From an uncultured Alcanivoracaceae bacterium (lineage in GTDB: Bacteria; Pseudomonadota; Gammaproteobacteria; Pseudomonadales; Alcanivoracaceae), in assembly GCA_937943665.1 (NCBI GenBank), contig CALEAR010000385.1, positions 1 through 11,547 of the forward strand: 11,547 bases of DNA, in the 5' to 3' direction. This document shows, piece by piece, positions 5,381 through 11,502 of the stretch (positions are counted from its first letter, which is position 1; each line of letters begins with the position of its first letter). Under the pieces are notes generated by a model. The model was given only the letters and a program-made list of their open reading frames with translations. It had not been told where the DNA came from and did no database searches. A program made the position numbers and the translations under genes.

Positions 5381-7180
5381 TCAACATTCGGTGAGCTTTT
5401 TGGTGTTCCCCGCGATACTCTCTTCACCCTCCAAGAGGCGTACCACCGCTTTGCGTACAATGCGTTGTAACTGCTTTTCTAGGTTGCGCACGCCGGCTTC
5501 TCGGGCATAACCCTCTACCACGTGGCGTAACGCGGCTGGGCTAATGCGCAGTTGCGAGGCTTTGACCCCAGCGCGCTTTAATACGCGCGGCCACAGGTGT
5601 TTGCGAGCAATTTCCACTTTTTCGGCGGTAATGTAACCCGCTAAGCGAATGACTTCCATGCGGTCCAATAGAGGCCCAGGAATGGTATCTAGGGTATTGG
5701 CCGTGCATATAAATAAGGTTTGTGAAAGATCCAACCGCACATCTAGGTAGTGATCTAAAAACTCTGTGTTTTGCTCAGGGTCTAACACCTCTAACAGGGC
5801 GGAAGCAGGATCCCCTTGGTATGAAGCACCGATTTTATCGATTTCGTCTAGCATGATAACAGGGTTGCTGGTGCCAGCCTCTTTTAACGCTTGCACCAAC
5901 TTGCCAGGCATGGCGCCAATATAGGTGCGCCTGTGGCCTTTGATTTCTGCTTCATCGCGCATGCCACCCACACTAAAACGGTAGAAGGGGCGGTTAAGGG
6001 ATTCCGCAATGGAGCGCCCAATACTGGTTTTACCTACACCAGGTGGGCCCACCAAGAGAATAATGCTGCCTCGCACTTCACCACGCATGGCGCCCACTGC
6101 CAAAAACTCAACAATGCGATCTTTCACATCATCGAGGCCGGCGTGGTGCTTTTCTAAGGTTTTGCGAGCATGGGCAAGGTCTAAATTATCTTCGCTCACC
6201 ACGCCCCAAGGCACTTGAGTGAGCCAATCCAAATAATTCCGAGTGACACCATACTCTGGGGAGCCGCTTTCTAACACGGAAAGCTTGTTCATTTCCTCCT
6301 CAAAGCGCTTTTGTACCGCCTCAGGGGGAGCCAGCTTAGCCATCCGCTCTTCAAATCGCTCAATGTCAGAGGTGCGATCATCTTTGGCTATGCCAAGCTC
6401 TTGCTGAATTACTTTTAGCTGCTCCCTTAGGAAGAAGCGGCGTTGTTCTTGGCTAATTTGCTCGTTCACTTGCTCGGTGATTTGATTTTGTAGCTGCGCC
6501 ACTTCCAGTTCTTTCTTCAGGAGCACAAGGGCTTTTTCCATGCGGTTGAGCAAGGGCACGGTTTCTAAAATTTCTTGCAACTCCTCCGCAGAGGCGGTGG
6601 TGAGCGCTGCTGCAAAATCTGTTAGTGGAGAAGGCTCCCGCGGGCTGAAGTTTTGTAAGTATGCCTTAAGCCCTTCGCTGTACAAGGGGTTTAAGGGGAG
6701 CAATTCTTTAATGGTATTAATAATGGCAAGCGCATAGGCGCGAATGGTATCCACCTCAGAATCCTGCTCTTGCTCGGTTTCCGAGGGATATTCCACCTCC
6801 ACCAAATAGGGGGCTTTTTTGCTTAGCCAACTCTTGATTCTAAAACGGGTTAAACCCTGTAATACCAACTGCAGGCTATTGCCCTCACTGCTAGCATGGT
6901 GCACGCGCACTAAGCAGCCGTACTCAGGGGTGTTCTCTGGGGTGAGTTCGCCATCTTCGCCCTGGGTAACATATACCATTCCTAAGGTGCGATGGGGGGT
7001 TTGGCCCACTCGCTCTGCCGTGCTTTTCCAATGATCCACATCGAAAAGCACAGGCTGAACTAACCCGGGCATAAAGGGGCGTTCATTGGTGGGCAATAAA
7101 TAAATTCGCTCTGGGCGATTTTGATTGGCTATTACCAGAGATTGTGTGGTTTCCGTGTTGTCTTGGTAATCGTCACTCAT
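5381..7180 (-). CDS. Lon N-terminal fragment: substrate-binding domain and AAA+ ATPase
   Basis: 599 residues from the ATG at 7180, chosen over an in-frame TTG at 7195 because GGATGAG lies six bases upstream. Numbering from 7180: a LAN-type domain to about 195, a coiled-coil segment near 200-265 (EELQEILETVPLLNRMEKAL onward), then the AAA+ module with Walker A GPPGVGKT (378-385), Walker B VIMLDEID (441-448), sensor 1 TAN (493-495) and sensor 2 Arg565 in GVRNLEKQ. The ATPase appears intact. The chain stops at TGA after KKLTEC, just where the helical lid ends and the peptidase domain should begin. Such a fragment could still bind and hydrolyse ATP but could not cut proteins by itself. Confidence 0.75.
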   Translation of the reverse strand: MSDDYQDNTETTQSLVIANQNRPERIYLLPTNERPFMPGLVQPVLFDVDHWKSTAERVGQTPHRTLGMVYVTQGEDGELTPENTPEYGCLVRVHHASSEGNSLQLVLQGLTRFRIKSWLSKKAPYLVEVEYPSETEQEQDSEVDTIRAYALAIINTIKELLPLNPLYSEGLKAYLQNFSPREPSPLTDFAAALTTASAEELQEILETVPLLNRMEKALVLLKKELEVAQLQNQITEQVNEQISQEQRRFFLREQLKVIQQELGIAKDDRTSDIERFEERMAKLAPPEAVQKRFEEEMNKLSVLESGSPEYGVTRNYLDWLTQVPWGVVSEDNLDLAHARKTLEKHHAGLDDVKDRIVEFLAVGAMRGEVRGSIILLVGPPGVGKTSIGRSIAESLNRPFYRFSVGGMRDEAEIKGHRRTYIGAMPGKLVQALKEAGTSNPVIMLDEIDKIGASYQGDPASALLEVLDPEQNTEFLDHYLDVRLDLSQTLFICTANTLDTIPGPLLDRMEVIRLAGYITAEKVEIARKHLWPRVLKRAGVKASQLRISPAALRHVVEGYAREAGVRNLEKQLQRIVRKAVVRLLEGEESIAGNTKKLTEC

Positions 7181-7210
7181 GTTAATCTCATCCAAAACTG
7201 CGATGCTCTA

Positions 7211-7239
7211 TAGATGATGCTGAAGCATTTATTTTCAAG
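7211..7239 (-). promoter_or_regulatory. Sigma-32 (heat-shock) type promoter of lon
   Basis: On the minus strand CTTGAAA (7239-7233) is an exact match to the sigma-32 -35 consensus. After 13 bases comes CATCATCTA (7219-7211), which fits the CCCCATNTA -10 consensus at seven of nine places counting N. Predicted transcription would start near 7204 and give a leader of about 24 bases before the ATG at 7180. Lon is a classic heat-shock gene, so the placement makes sense. Confidence 0.65.
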
Positions 7240-7249
7240 ATGGCAGGGC

Positions 7250-7882
7250 TTAATAAGGCAACAAATCTTTTTCAATGATCAGTAATTCAGCACTATCCTC
7301 CACAGGAGTGGTGCAGTGAAATATTTCAACACGGCCATTAAGCTCATATTCGCAGCGGTCACTTAAATCATGGAAGGGGCCGCGGCCTGGATCGGCAATA
7401 ATAATCTGCTCCACCCCTGCCTTTAGGGCTCGCTTGAATAAATGGAATAAGCTAGGGTGTAGTTTATCCCAAAAACAAATATCCACCCCTGCCAAGGTAT
7501 GAATGCCTGTTAAGTGTTGCTCTTCAATGGATTCAAAATCTAGCTGGAGGGTTTGGATATGGGTGTGGTTAATTTCTGCATGTAACTGTGCGTAAGGGAG
7601 TACGTTACTGTCCGCATCCACAGCGGTAACTTCGAGTTGCAGTCGTTTGGCAGCAAAGGCGCTAAGCAACCCCCAGCCACAGCCAATATCCATAAAGCGG
7701 CTGCCCGTGGGAGGAGGATTTTCCAATAAATAGTCCATCATGACGTAGGTGGAATTCCATACCTTATCCCCGTGAATAGCGGGAGTAAACTGTTGCGCTT
7801 CAAGAGCTAACACCTTGGGGTTATCGGGTGTCAGAATGCGAATATCGTGTTTGCTAAGCTGAGATGCGCTAAGGGCGCTCAT
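7250..7882 (-). CDS. Class I SAM-dependent methyltransferase, substrate unknown
   Basis: 210 residues with a Rossmann-type methyltransferase core: motif I FMDIGCGWG (63-71), acidic loop VDAD (88-91) that should hold the SAM ribose, LQLDFESIE (motif II region) and VDICFWDKL (133-141). Ahead of the core is GDKVWNSTYVMMDYLL (38-53), and after it IIADPGRGPF (161-170). A VW-x-S/T block before motif I and DPGR after it are reminiscent of the Methyltransf_16 / ETFB-lysine methyltransferase group, so a protein-lysine target is possible, but this is a weak resemblance. The start at 7882 has AAAGG seven bases upstream; in-frame ATGs at 7930 and a TTG/ATG-type start at 7945 are alternatives. It lies directly upstream of lon and may be partly co-transcribed, although lon has its own promoter in between. 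Confidence 0.8.
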   Translation of the reverse strand: MSALSASQLSKHDIRILTPDNPKVLALEAQQFTPAIHGDKVWNSTYVMMDYLLENPPPTGSRFMDIGCGWGLLSAFAAKRLQLEVTAVDADSNVLPYAQLHAEINHTHIQTLQLDFESIEEQHLTGIHTLAGVDICFWDKLHPSLFHLFKRALKAGVEQIIIADPGRGPFHDLSDRCEYELNGRVEIFHCTTPVEDSAELLIIEKDLLPY

Positions 7883-7935
7883 AATGGGGCCTTTTATAAC
7901 AGGTTGAACAAGGGTACAGTCAGCACCCATTAGCG

Positions 7936-7944
7936 AGTATAACA
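7936..7944 (-). promoter_or_regulatory. Possible extended -10 promoter of the methyltransferase gene
   Basis: The minus strand reads TGTTATACT, an extended -10 (TGn followed by TATACT). A transcript from here would start near 7930 and have a leader of about 45 bases before the ATG at 7882. No good -35 is visible, which is acceptable for an extended -10 element. Confidence 0.35.
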
Positions 7945-7985
7945 AAAACCATAAAGGTGAGCGTTTGGCTTACGCATAACGAATA

Positions 7986-9224
7986 ATGAATATAAAACAA
8001 TCTTCACCAAAAATGGCAGTAAATACGCTGTTAGGCATGCGTCGGTATCGTCGTGCCTTGGCCACCTTGGGGCGTATCTTAATGCTTTATGGAAACCGAG
8101 GTTGGCAGCGTGCCCAAAGGGATAAAAAACACGCAAAAAGTGCGGAGCTCATTGCCCAGCTTTGTGAGCGTAATGGTGTAACCTGGATTAAGGCTGCACA
8201 GTTTTTTAGCAATAGGCCTGATTTGTTGCCTGAGCCTTATTTAAAAGCCCTCCAACGGTTGGAGGATACGGTAAAGCCGGTGCCTTTTCAGCGCATTGTG
8301 GAGCAATTAGAAAAATCCTGGGGGCTGAGATGGCAAGAACACTTTAAGGCCTTTTCTCCAGTGCCTGTGGCCACCGCTTCCATTGCCCAAGTGCATAAGG
8401 CGCAACTAACCACAGGGGAATGGGTGGCCGTGAAGGTACTATTACCCCAAGTGCGGCGTACTTTTGCTCAGGATAGCCAAGTCTTCCAGTGGGTGGCCAC
8501 TGTGGTTAAGCCCTTTGTGAAGCAGGTGGATTCGGAACAAGTGGTGGGGCAGTTATTGGAGCTAACGGGCCGTGAACTGGATTTTACCCATGAAGCGGCT
8601 CACCACTTGGCGTTTGCCTCCCGTCCACACCTTAAGGGCATTAGGGTGCCACGTATTTATGAATCATTGTGCACTTCTCGGGTGTTAGTTACCGAATGGG
8701 TACAGGGGCAACGGTTGCGTGATTATTTAGCGCAGCATCCCGATGAAGCAAGCCCTTTACTCCATCGCCTATTTTATAGTTATTTGCAGCAAGTCACTGA
8801 ATTTGGATTGTTCCAAGCGGACCCGCACCCTGGCAACTTTATGGTGGATGAAGAGGGTAATGTGGTGATATTAGATTTTGGCGCCATGGGGCAATTATCA
8901 CCTCAAGAAGCCACGGCGTATCAAAGGCTTTTTATGGGGCTAATTCAGGGAAATCTGGAGGACGATGAATTAGCAACACTCTTTCATGAAGCCGGTTTTG
9001 TGGGGGGTAAACCTGCGGTTTTACGGGAGTTATCGGAATATATGCTAACAGATAGGCTAGCCCATGAGCCCGCTTGGAAGGCTATGGCTCACATTATGCA
9101 TCAACTCAAAGAAGAGCAGGTGACCATACCAGATTCTTATGTGAGTATTTCGCGGGTATTAATTACCTTAGGGGGGTTATTACAGCGGTATCAGGTGGTG
9201 CCGCCGTGGCAAGCACATGAATAA
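7986..9224 (+). CDS. Second ABC1/UbiB-family atypical kinase, short soluble form with degenerate KxGQ (KAAQ)
   Basis: 412 residues of the AarF/ABC1/UbiB family. Seen in order: KAAQ (69-72) where KxGQ is expected, the Ala-rich loop VATASIAQVH (128-137), Lys150 in WVAVKVLLP, GRELDFTHEA (195-204), catalytic loop FQADPHPGNF (276-285; the usual His is Gln) and DFG (297-299). The C-terminus is short and polar (VPPWQAHE) and has no membrane hairpin, unlike the 553-residue paralogue at 1751-3412. KxGQ normally blocks the ATP pocket, so loss of its Gly may alter activity. Role is unknown; family members act in quinone or lipid metabolism. The ATG at 7986 lacks a clear ribosome binding site, and an ATG at 8013 is an alternative. 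It is a single gene, divergent from the methyltransferase gene and followed by a hairpin. Confidence 0.9.
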   Translation: MNIKQSSPKMAVNTLLGMRRYRRALATLGRILMLYGNRGWQRAQRDKKHAKSAELIAQLCERNGVTWIKAAQFFSNRPDLLPEPYLKALQRLEDTVKPVPFQRIVEQLEKSWGLRWQEHFKAFSPVPVATASIAQVHKAQLTTGEWVAVKVLLPQVRRTFAQDSQVFQWVATVVKPFVKQVDSEQVVGQLLELTGRELDFTHEAAHHLAFASRPHLKGIRVPRIYESLCTSRVLVTEWVQGQRLRDYLAQHPDEASPLLHRLFYSYLQQVTEFGLFQADPHPGNFMVDEEGNVVILDFGAMGQLSPQEATAYQRLFMGLIQGNLEDDELATLFHEAGFVGGKPAVLRELSEYMLTDRLAHEPAWKAMAHIMHQLKEEQVTIPDSYVSISRVLITLGGLLQRYQVVPPWQAHE

Positions 9225-9227
9225 GAG

Positions 9228-9257
9228 TAGCAATAAGGGCATTTGCCCTTATTGCTA
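9228..9257. terminator. Near-perfect hairpin between the ABC1 kinase and H-NS-like genes
   Basis: TAGCAATAAGGGCA pairs with TGCCCTTATTGCTA around two T (fourteen perfect pairs, the last ones unlikely to form). It starts four bases after the kinase stop and precedes the convergent H-NS-like stop at 9267. No T run follows on either strand, so it may act as an mRNA 3' stabiliser as well as a weak bidirectional terminator. Confidence 0.65.
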
Positions 9258-9266
9258 GATAGAGGT

Positions 9267-9596
9267 TTAAACGGCGAAATCCTCTAGCTTCTTGCCTTTT
9301 TCTAGCTCTGCTTTAAGCCAGTTAGGCTGCTTGCCGCGGCCGGCCCAGGTGAGAGTAGGATCTTCTGGGTGACGGTATTTGATGGCCGCAGGGCGACGCG
9401 TACGGCGGGTGCGGTTATCTAGCCCATAAAGCTCCTCAACGGTTACGCCCACTTCAGCAGCAATTTGTTGGATTTTCTTTCTGGCCTCTTCCTTGGCTTG
9501 TTGTTTGCGTTTTTTCAATAATGCTTCAGCGTCTTTAATAAGCTGTTTGATTTCATCATCACTAAAAGCAGCAAGATTAATGTTTACATTAGACAT
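9267..9596 (-). CDS. H-NS-family nucleoid-associated protein
   Basis: 109 residues. An N-terminal helical and highly charged segment (residues 12-50, EIKQLIKDAEALLKKRKQQ onward) is likely the coiled-coil dimerisation region. A linker rich in Arg (NRTRRTRRPAA, 61-71) leads to the H-NS DNA-binding domain KYRHPEDPTLTWAGRGKQPNWL, split here as 73-83 and 84-94, with the core WAGRGKQP (84-91). That core is the AT-hook-like loop that enters the minor groove of AT-rich DNA. The short length and the HPEDPxLTWxGRGxxP form resemble the BpH3/HvrA type found in Betaproteobacteria and several marine Gammaproteobacteria more than E. coli H-NS (137 residues). The start at 9596 has GGAGG six to seven bases upstream; an upstream in-frame ATG at 9638 lacks such a site. 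The AT-rich region upstream would be a natural target for autoregulation. Confidence 0.92.
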   Translation of the reverse strand: MSNVNINLAAFSDDEIKQLIKDAEALLKKRKQQAKEEARKKIQQIAAEVGVTVEELYGLDNRTRRTRRPAAIKYRHPEDPTLTWAGRGKQPNWLKAELEKGKKLEDFAV

Positions 9597-9670
9597 ATTA
9601 AACCTCCAGAAATAGTGGCCAAGAGAGTATTTGGACAAACCATAATGGGCTATCAGAATACACCTTGATT

Positions 9671-9692
9671 ATTATAATGCCTAACGATTATA
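9671..9692 (-). promoter_or_regulatory. Tandem TATAAT boxes, probable promoter of the H-NS-like gene
   Basis: Two perfect TATAAT hexamers on the minus strand start 16 bases apart and lie 75 to 96 bases before the start codon. No strong TTGACA is seen for either; TTTTCC lies next to the upstream one. Which is used cannot be told. Confidence 0.4.
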
Positions 9693-9770
9693 GGAAAAGA
9701 TGTAAAAGAATGAGACGTATCTCATATTAATTCGTGGATTTTTATAAAATTTAATCTTTCTTTACCAGAA

Positions 9771-9803
9771 GCGCTGCAGAGGGTTTGTATAACCTTACAG
9801 CGC
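9771..9803 (-). terminator. Possible terminator hairpin after cydC
   Basis: GCGCTG (9771-9776) pairs with CAGCGC (9798-9803), and inside them AGGGTT can pair with AACCTT, with one G-T pair. It lies about 30 bases past the cydC stop on the minus strand. The bases that follow are TTCTGG rather than a T run, so termination strength is doubtful. Confidence 0.35.
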
Positions 9804-9834
9804 ATAGGGCTAAGGGAGTACTAATGCATAGGAC

Positions 9835-10452
9835 TTATAAATAAATGGTTTGATCTAGCATTTTGCTGTGCGCTTTATGGTGGGTAACCATAATGAGTAT
9901 TTTTCCTTTCAGTACTTCCTTAATATCTTTCATTAAAGCATCTGCGGTATTTGTTTCTAGGCCAGTAAAGGGCTCATCTAATAACACAATAGGGGCATCA
10001 CGTAATAACACCCGTGCCAAGGCTAATCGACGAGCCTGCCCCCCAGAAAGGTGTAAACCCTCAGGGCCAATGGTGAAATCCAATCCTCCGCGCTGTTCGG
10101 CGAGTTTAGCCAAACGGGCTAAACGCAAGGCCTCCCATAGTTCCTCATCGGTGGCTTTTGGGTTAGCAATTTTTAAGTTATCTCTTAGGGTGCCAGTGAA
10201 CAGCTGCTGTTGTTGTAGCAATAGGCTAAATTGATCTCGCCACGCTTGCTCATTGGCAGCGTGCTGATGGGTTTGGCCATAGCGAATAGTGCCTTCGGTG
10301 GCCGCTTGTAGCCCCATGAGACAGTGTAATAAGGTGGATTTACCGGTGCCGCTGGGCCCCACAATGGCAATGCTATTGTTTGGGCTTGCTGTAAAGCTAA
10401 GCTGTTGGAAAAGCGGGCGGTGAGGGTGCCAACCAAAGCTGAGACCTTCCAC
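9835..10452 (-). CDS. CydC C-terminal fragment: ABC ATPase domain
   Basis: 205 residues with all ATPase motifs: Walker A GPSGTGKST (32-40), Q-loop region LLLQQQQLF (77-85), signature LSGGQ (135-139), Walker B IVLLDEP (155-161) and the switch His191 in MVTHH. Translation could restart at GTG 10452, seven bases after the TAA, but the only ribosome-binding-like element is AGGTGG ten bases upstream, weaker than at lon. The product ends at DQTIYL without the usual polar tail. Stand-alone ATPase subunits are known in other ABC systems but not usual for CydC. Confidence 0.6.
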   Translation of the reverse strand: MEGLSFGWHPHRPLFQQLSFTASPNNSIAIVGPSGTGKSTLLHCLMGLQAATEGTIRYGQTHQHAANEQAWRDQFSLLLQQQQLFTGTLRDNLKIANPKATDEELWEALRLARLAKLAEQRGGLDFTIGPEGLHLSGGQARRLALARVLLRDAPIVLLDEPFTGLETNTADALMKDIKEVLKGKILIMVTHHKAHSKMLDQTIYL

Positions 10453-10458
10453 ATAAAG

Positions 10459-11502
10459 TTAACCACCTGCCACGGGAATATCTTCGCCCTGGCACGCGGC
10501 CTTGCCCAAAGGGGTTGCTTCCATGGCCTGCATGCGTGCCACTGTGGAGCGAGTTTCCCACCAACGTAAGGCAGTGCGGGCTAGGGGTTGGTACACCTCC
10601 ACGGCGCCTAAAATCAGCAGTAGAGTGGCAAGCCCTAGGGGGGCCGCCATGGTGTCTGCTTGAATAAGTGGCAATGCTAGGAGCAACACAACCACGGCAG
10701 CAATCTGTATCGCCCCTTGGAGGAAGGCTCCATTGATGGCCTGACGACGCACTAAGTCCTGCTCCGCGGCGGAAAGATCAGCAAAACTGTCCTGCCATTT
10801 TTGTAGCAGGCGATCCCGAATGTTGTAGGCGATCACTTCGGGCAAGCCGGTGAGGGCTTGCACCGTATCGCTGCGCAGAGCTTCCTGTTGTTGGCTAATG
10901 GTGTTTATGGGGGTGAGGGCATCTTTGTTGCTCACATGGAGCCACAACACCATGGCCATAAAGAACAGGCTCATCAACGCCGCCCCTTGGTATTGCCCCG
11001 TAATTAGCAAAAAGGCGATCAAAGCCAAGCTAATGCCGCTAGCTAATAGGGCGGGCTGGGCCTGCTCAAGCCAAGCGGCTTCTAAACGTTCCACATCTTT
11101 AAAAAGACGCTCTAACAAGTGCCCTTGGCTAATGTGGGAAAGGGCACCGGGGATCCGTGGAATAATTAAGGCAAATAAACGGGTGCGTAAATGCTGCATT
11201 ACCTCAAAGGTACCTTTGTGGCTAATGAGGCGTTCTAGATAACGAGAAACTGTGCGCCCTAAGGCAAAACCGCGAATGCCGGCACTGGGGGAAAAAAGAT
11301 TAAAGGTGTGAGCTGCCCCCATGGCGGCTATACCCGCTAGGGCAGAAGCACCAATAAACCAACCTGCCACACCTAACAGTGCCATGCCTGAAATGGCGGT
11401 GGTGAGGGCAAGCAGTAAGGCCAGCAGCAGGCTCCAACGGGCTGCTTTAAATTGTTTCATCAGCCACCTGAGGGTGGCTTTACCACTTGGAAGGTTATTC
11501 AT
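10459..11502 (-). CDS. CydC N-terminal fragment: membrane domain
   Basis: 347 residues of an ABC exporter type 1 membrane domain. Hydrophobic helices are visible near residues 22-45 (SLLLALLLALTTAISGMALL), 48-65, 153-172, 173-192, 262-282 and 285-305. GFALGRTVSRYLERLISHK (77-95) and HISQGHLLERLFKDVERLE (122-140) are the conserved cytoplasmic coupling parts of CydC-like proteins. It ends at the TAA after PVAGG. Alone it lacks an ATPase; the next fragment, in the same frame, supplies one. Confidence 0.75.
   Translation of the reverse strand: MNNLPSGKATLRWLMKQFKAARWSLLLALLLALTTAISGMALLGVAGWFIGASALAGIAAMGAAHTFNLFSPSAGIRGFALGRTVSRYLERLISHKGTFEVMQHLRTRLFALIIPRIPGALSHISQGHLLERLFKDVERLEAAWLEQAQPALLASGISLALIAFLLITGQYQGAALMSLFFMAMVLWLHVSNKDALTPINTISQQQEALRSDTVQALTGLPEVIAYNIRDRLLQKWQDSFADLSAAEQDLVRRQAINGAFLQGAIQIAAVVVLLLALPLIQADTMAAPLGLATLLLILGAVEVYQPLARTALRWWETRSTVARMQAMEATPLGKAACQGEDIPVAGG

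Larger units (their letters stand above)
4802..7180 (-). pseudogene. lon: Whole lon locus: AsrA-type ATP-dependent protease interrupted by an in-frame TGA
   Basis: Read through, this would be one Lon protease of about 792 residues with N-terminal substrate domain, AAA+ module and Ser-Lys peptidase. The N-terminus (IYLLPTNERPFMPGLVQPV) resembles the second Lon type of gammaproteobacteria (AsrA of Pseudomonas) more than housekeeping Lon, so another lon may exist elsewhere. A TGA at 5381-5383 interrupts the frame with no shift. On either side the sequence is normal Lon: KKLTEC, stop, GQPVFRSEA; the family usually has Leu-Gly at this point. Either the gene is broken by a one-base nonsense change (TTA or TTG to TGA), or it is expressed as two pieces, or the base is wrong. 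Lack of any other frame damage suggests a recent or artefactual change. Confidence 0.7.
9597..9834. other. AT-rich intergenic region upstream of the H-NS-like gene
   Basis: About 240 bases without a convincing gene, clearly richer in A and T than its surroundings. It holds two TATAAT hexamers on the minus strand (9692-9687 and 9676-9671), either of which could be the -10 of the H-NS-like gene. It also holds a small dyad ATGAGA-CGTA-TCTCAT (9710-9725) just upstream of those, a GC-rich hairpin near the cydC end, and the run TTTTTATAAAATTTA between. Such a stretch suits binding by the adjacent H-NS-like protein, but that is inference. Confidence 0.5.
9835..11502 (-). pseudogene. cydC: Whole cydC locus: CydDC ABC exporter subunit interrupted by an in-frame TAA
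   Basis: Read through, this is one CydC of about 555 residues (E. coli 573): a six-helix membrane domain followed by an ATPase. CydDC is a heterodimeric inner-membrane transporter required to assemble cytochrome bd oxidase; it has been linked to glutathione/cysteine export and to haem. A TAA at 10459-10461 interrupts the frame with no shift, between PVAGG and LYVEGLSFGW, which is the linker between the two domains. A CAA (Gln) to TAA transition would explain it. The start at 11502 overlaps the cydD stop by eight bases (ATGAATAA) and has GGGAG seven bases upstream, the tight coupling expected of cydDC. The ATPase end is slightly shorter than usual. Broken, split, or miscalled are all possible. 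Confidence 0.7.

Noticed and set aside
5340..5383. The lon TGA as a selenocysteine codon, since it follows a Cys and a small stem (CGCAGC-GAA-GCTGTG) lies about 15 bases downstream.
   Set aside because: The residue is in an inter-domain linker, not a redox site; the family usually has Leu here; the stem loop lacks the bulged U and G/U loop features of bacterial SECIS elements; and no sel genes are in view.
4802..5383. Alternative genetic code with TGA as Trp or Gly.
   Set aside because: Trp is encoded by TGG throughout, lon itself ends in TGA at its normal length, and cydC is interrupted by TAA, which such codes do not reassign.
4802..7180. Frameshift or programmed frameshifting as the cause of the lon and cydC splits.
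   Set aside because: In both genes the downstream part is in the same frame as the upstream part, so only the stop codon is at issue.
7930..8136. Minus-strand 68-codon open frame overlapping the start of the second ABC1 kinase gene.
   Set aside because: It is mostly antisense to the kinase N-terminus, has no ribosome site, and its composition is that of a shadow frame.
9228..9257. The near-perfect inverted repeat as an insertion-sequence end or transposable repeat.
   Set aside because: It lies directly after a stop codon between convergent genes, has no partner copy or transposase nearby, and fits an mRNA 3'-end hairpin.
9863..10234. Plus-strand open frame of 123 codons opposite the CydC ATPase, and a similar one at 10850-11242.
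   Set aside because: They are complements of conserved ABC-transporter coding sequence with no recognisable domain.
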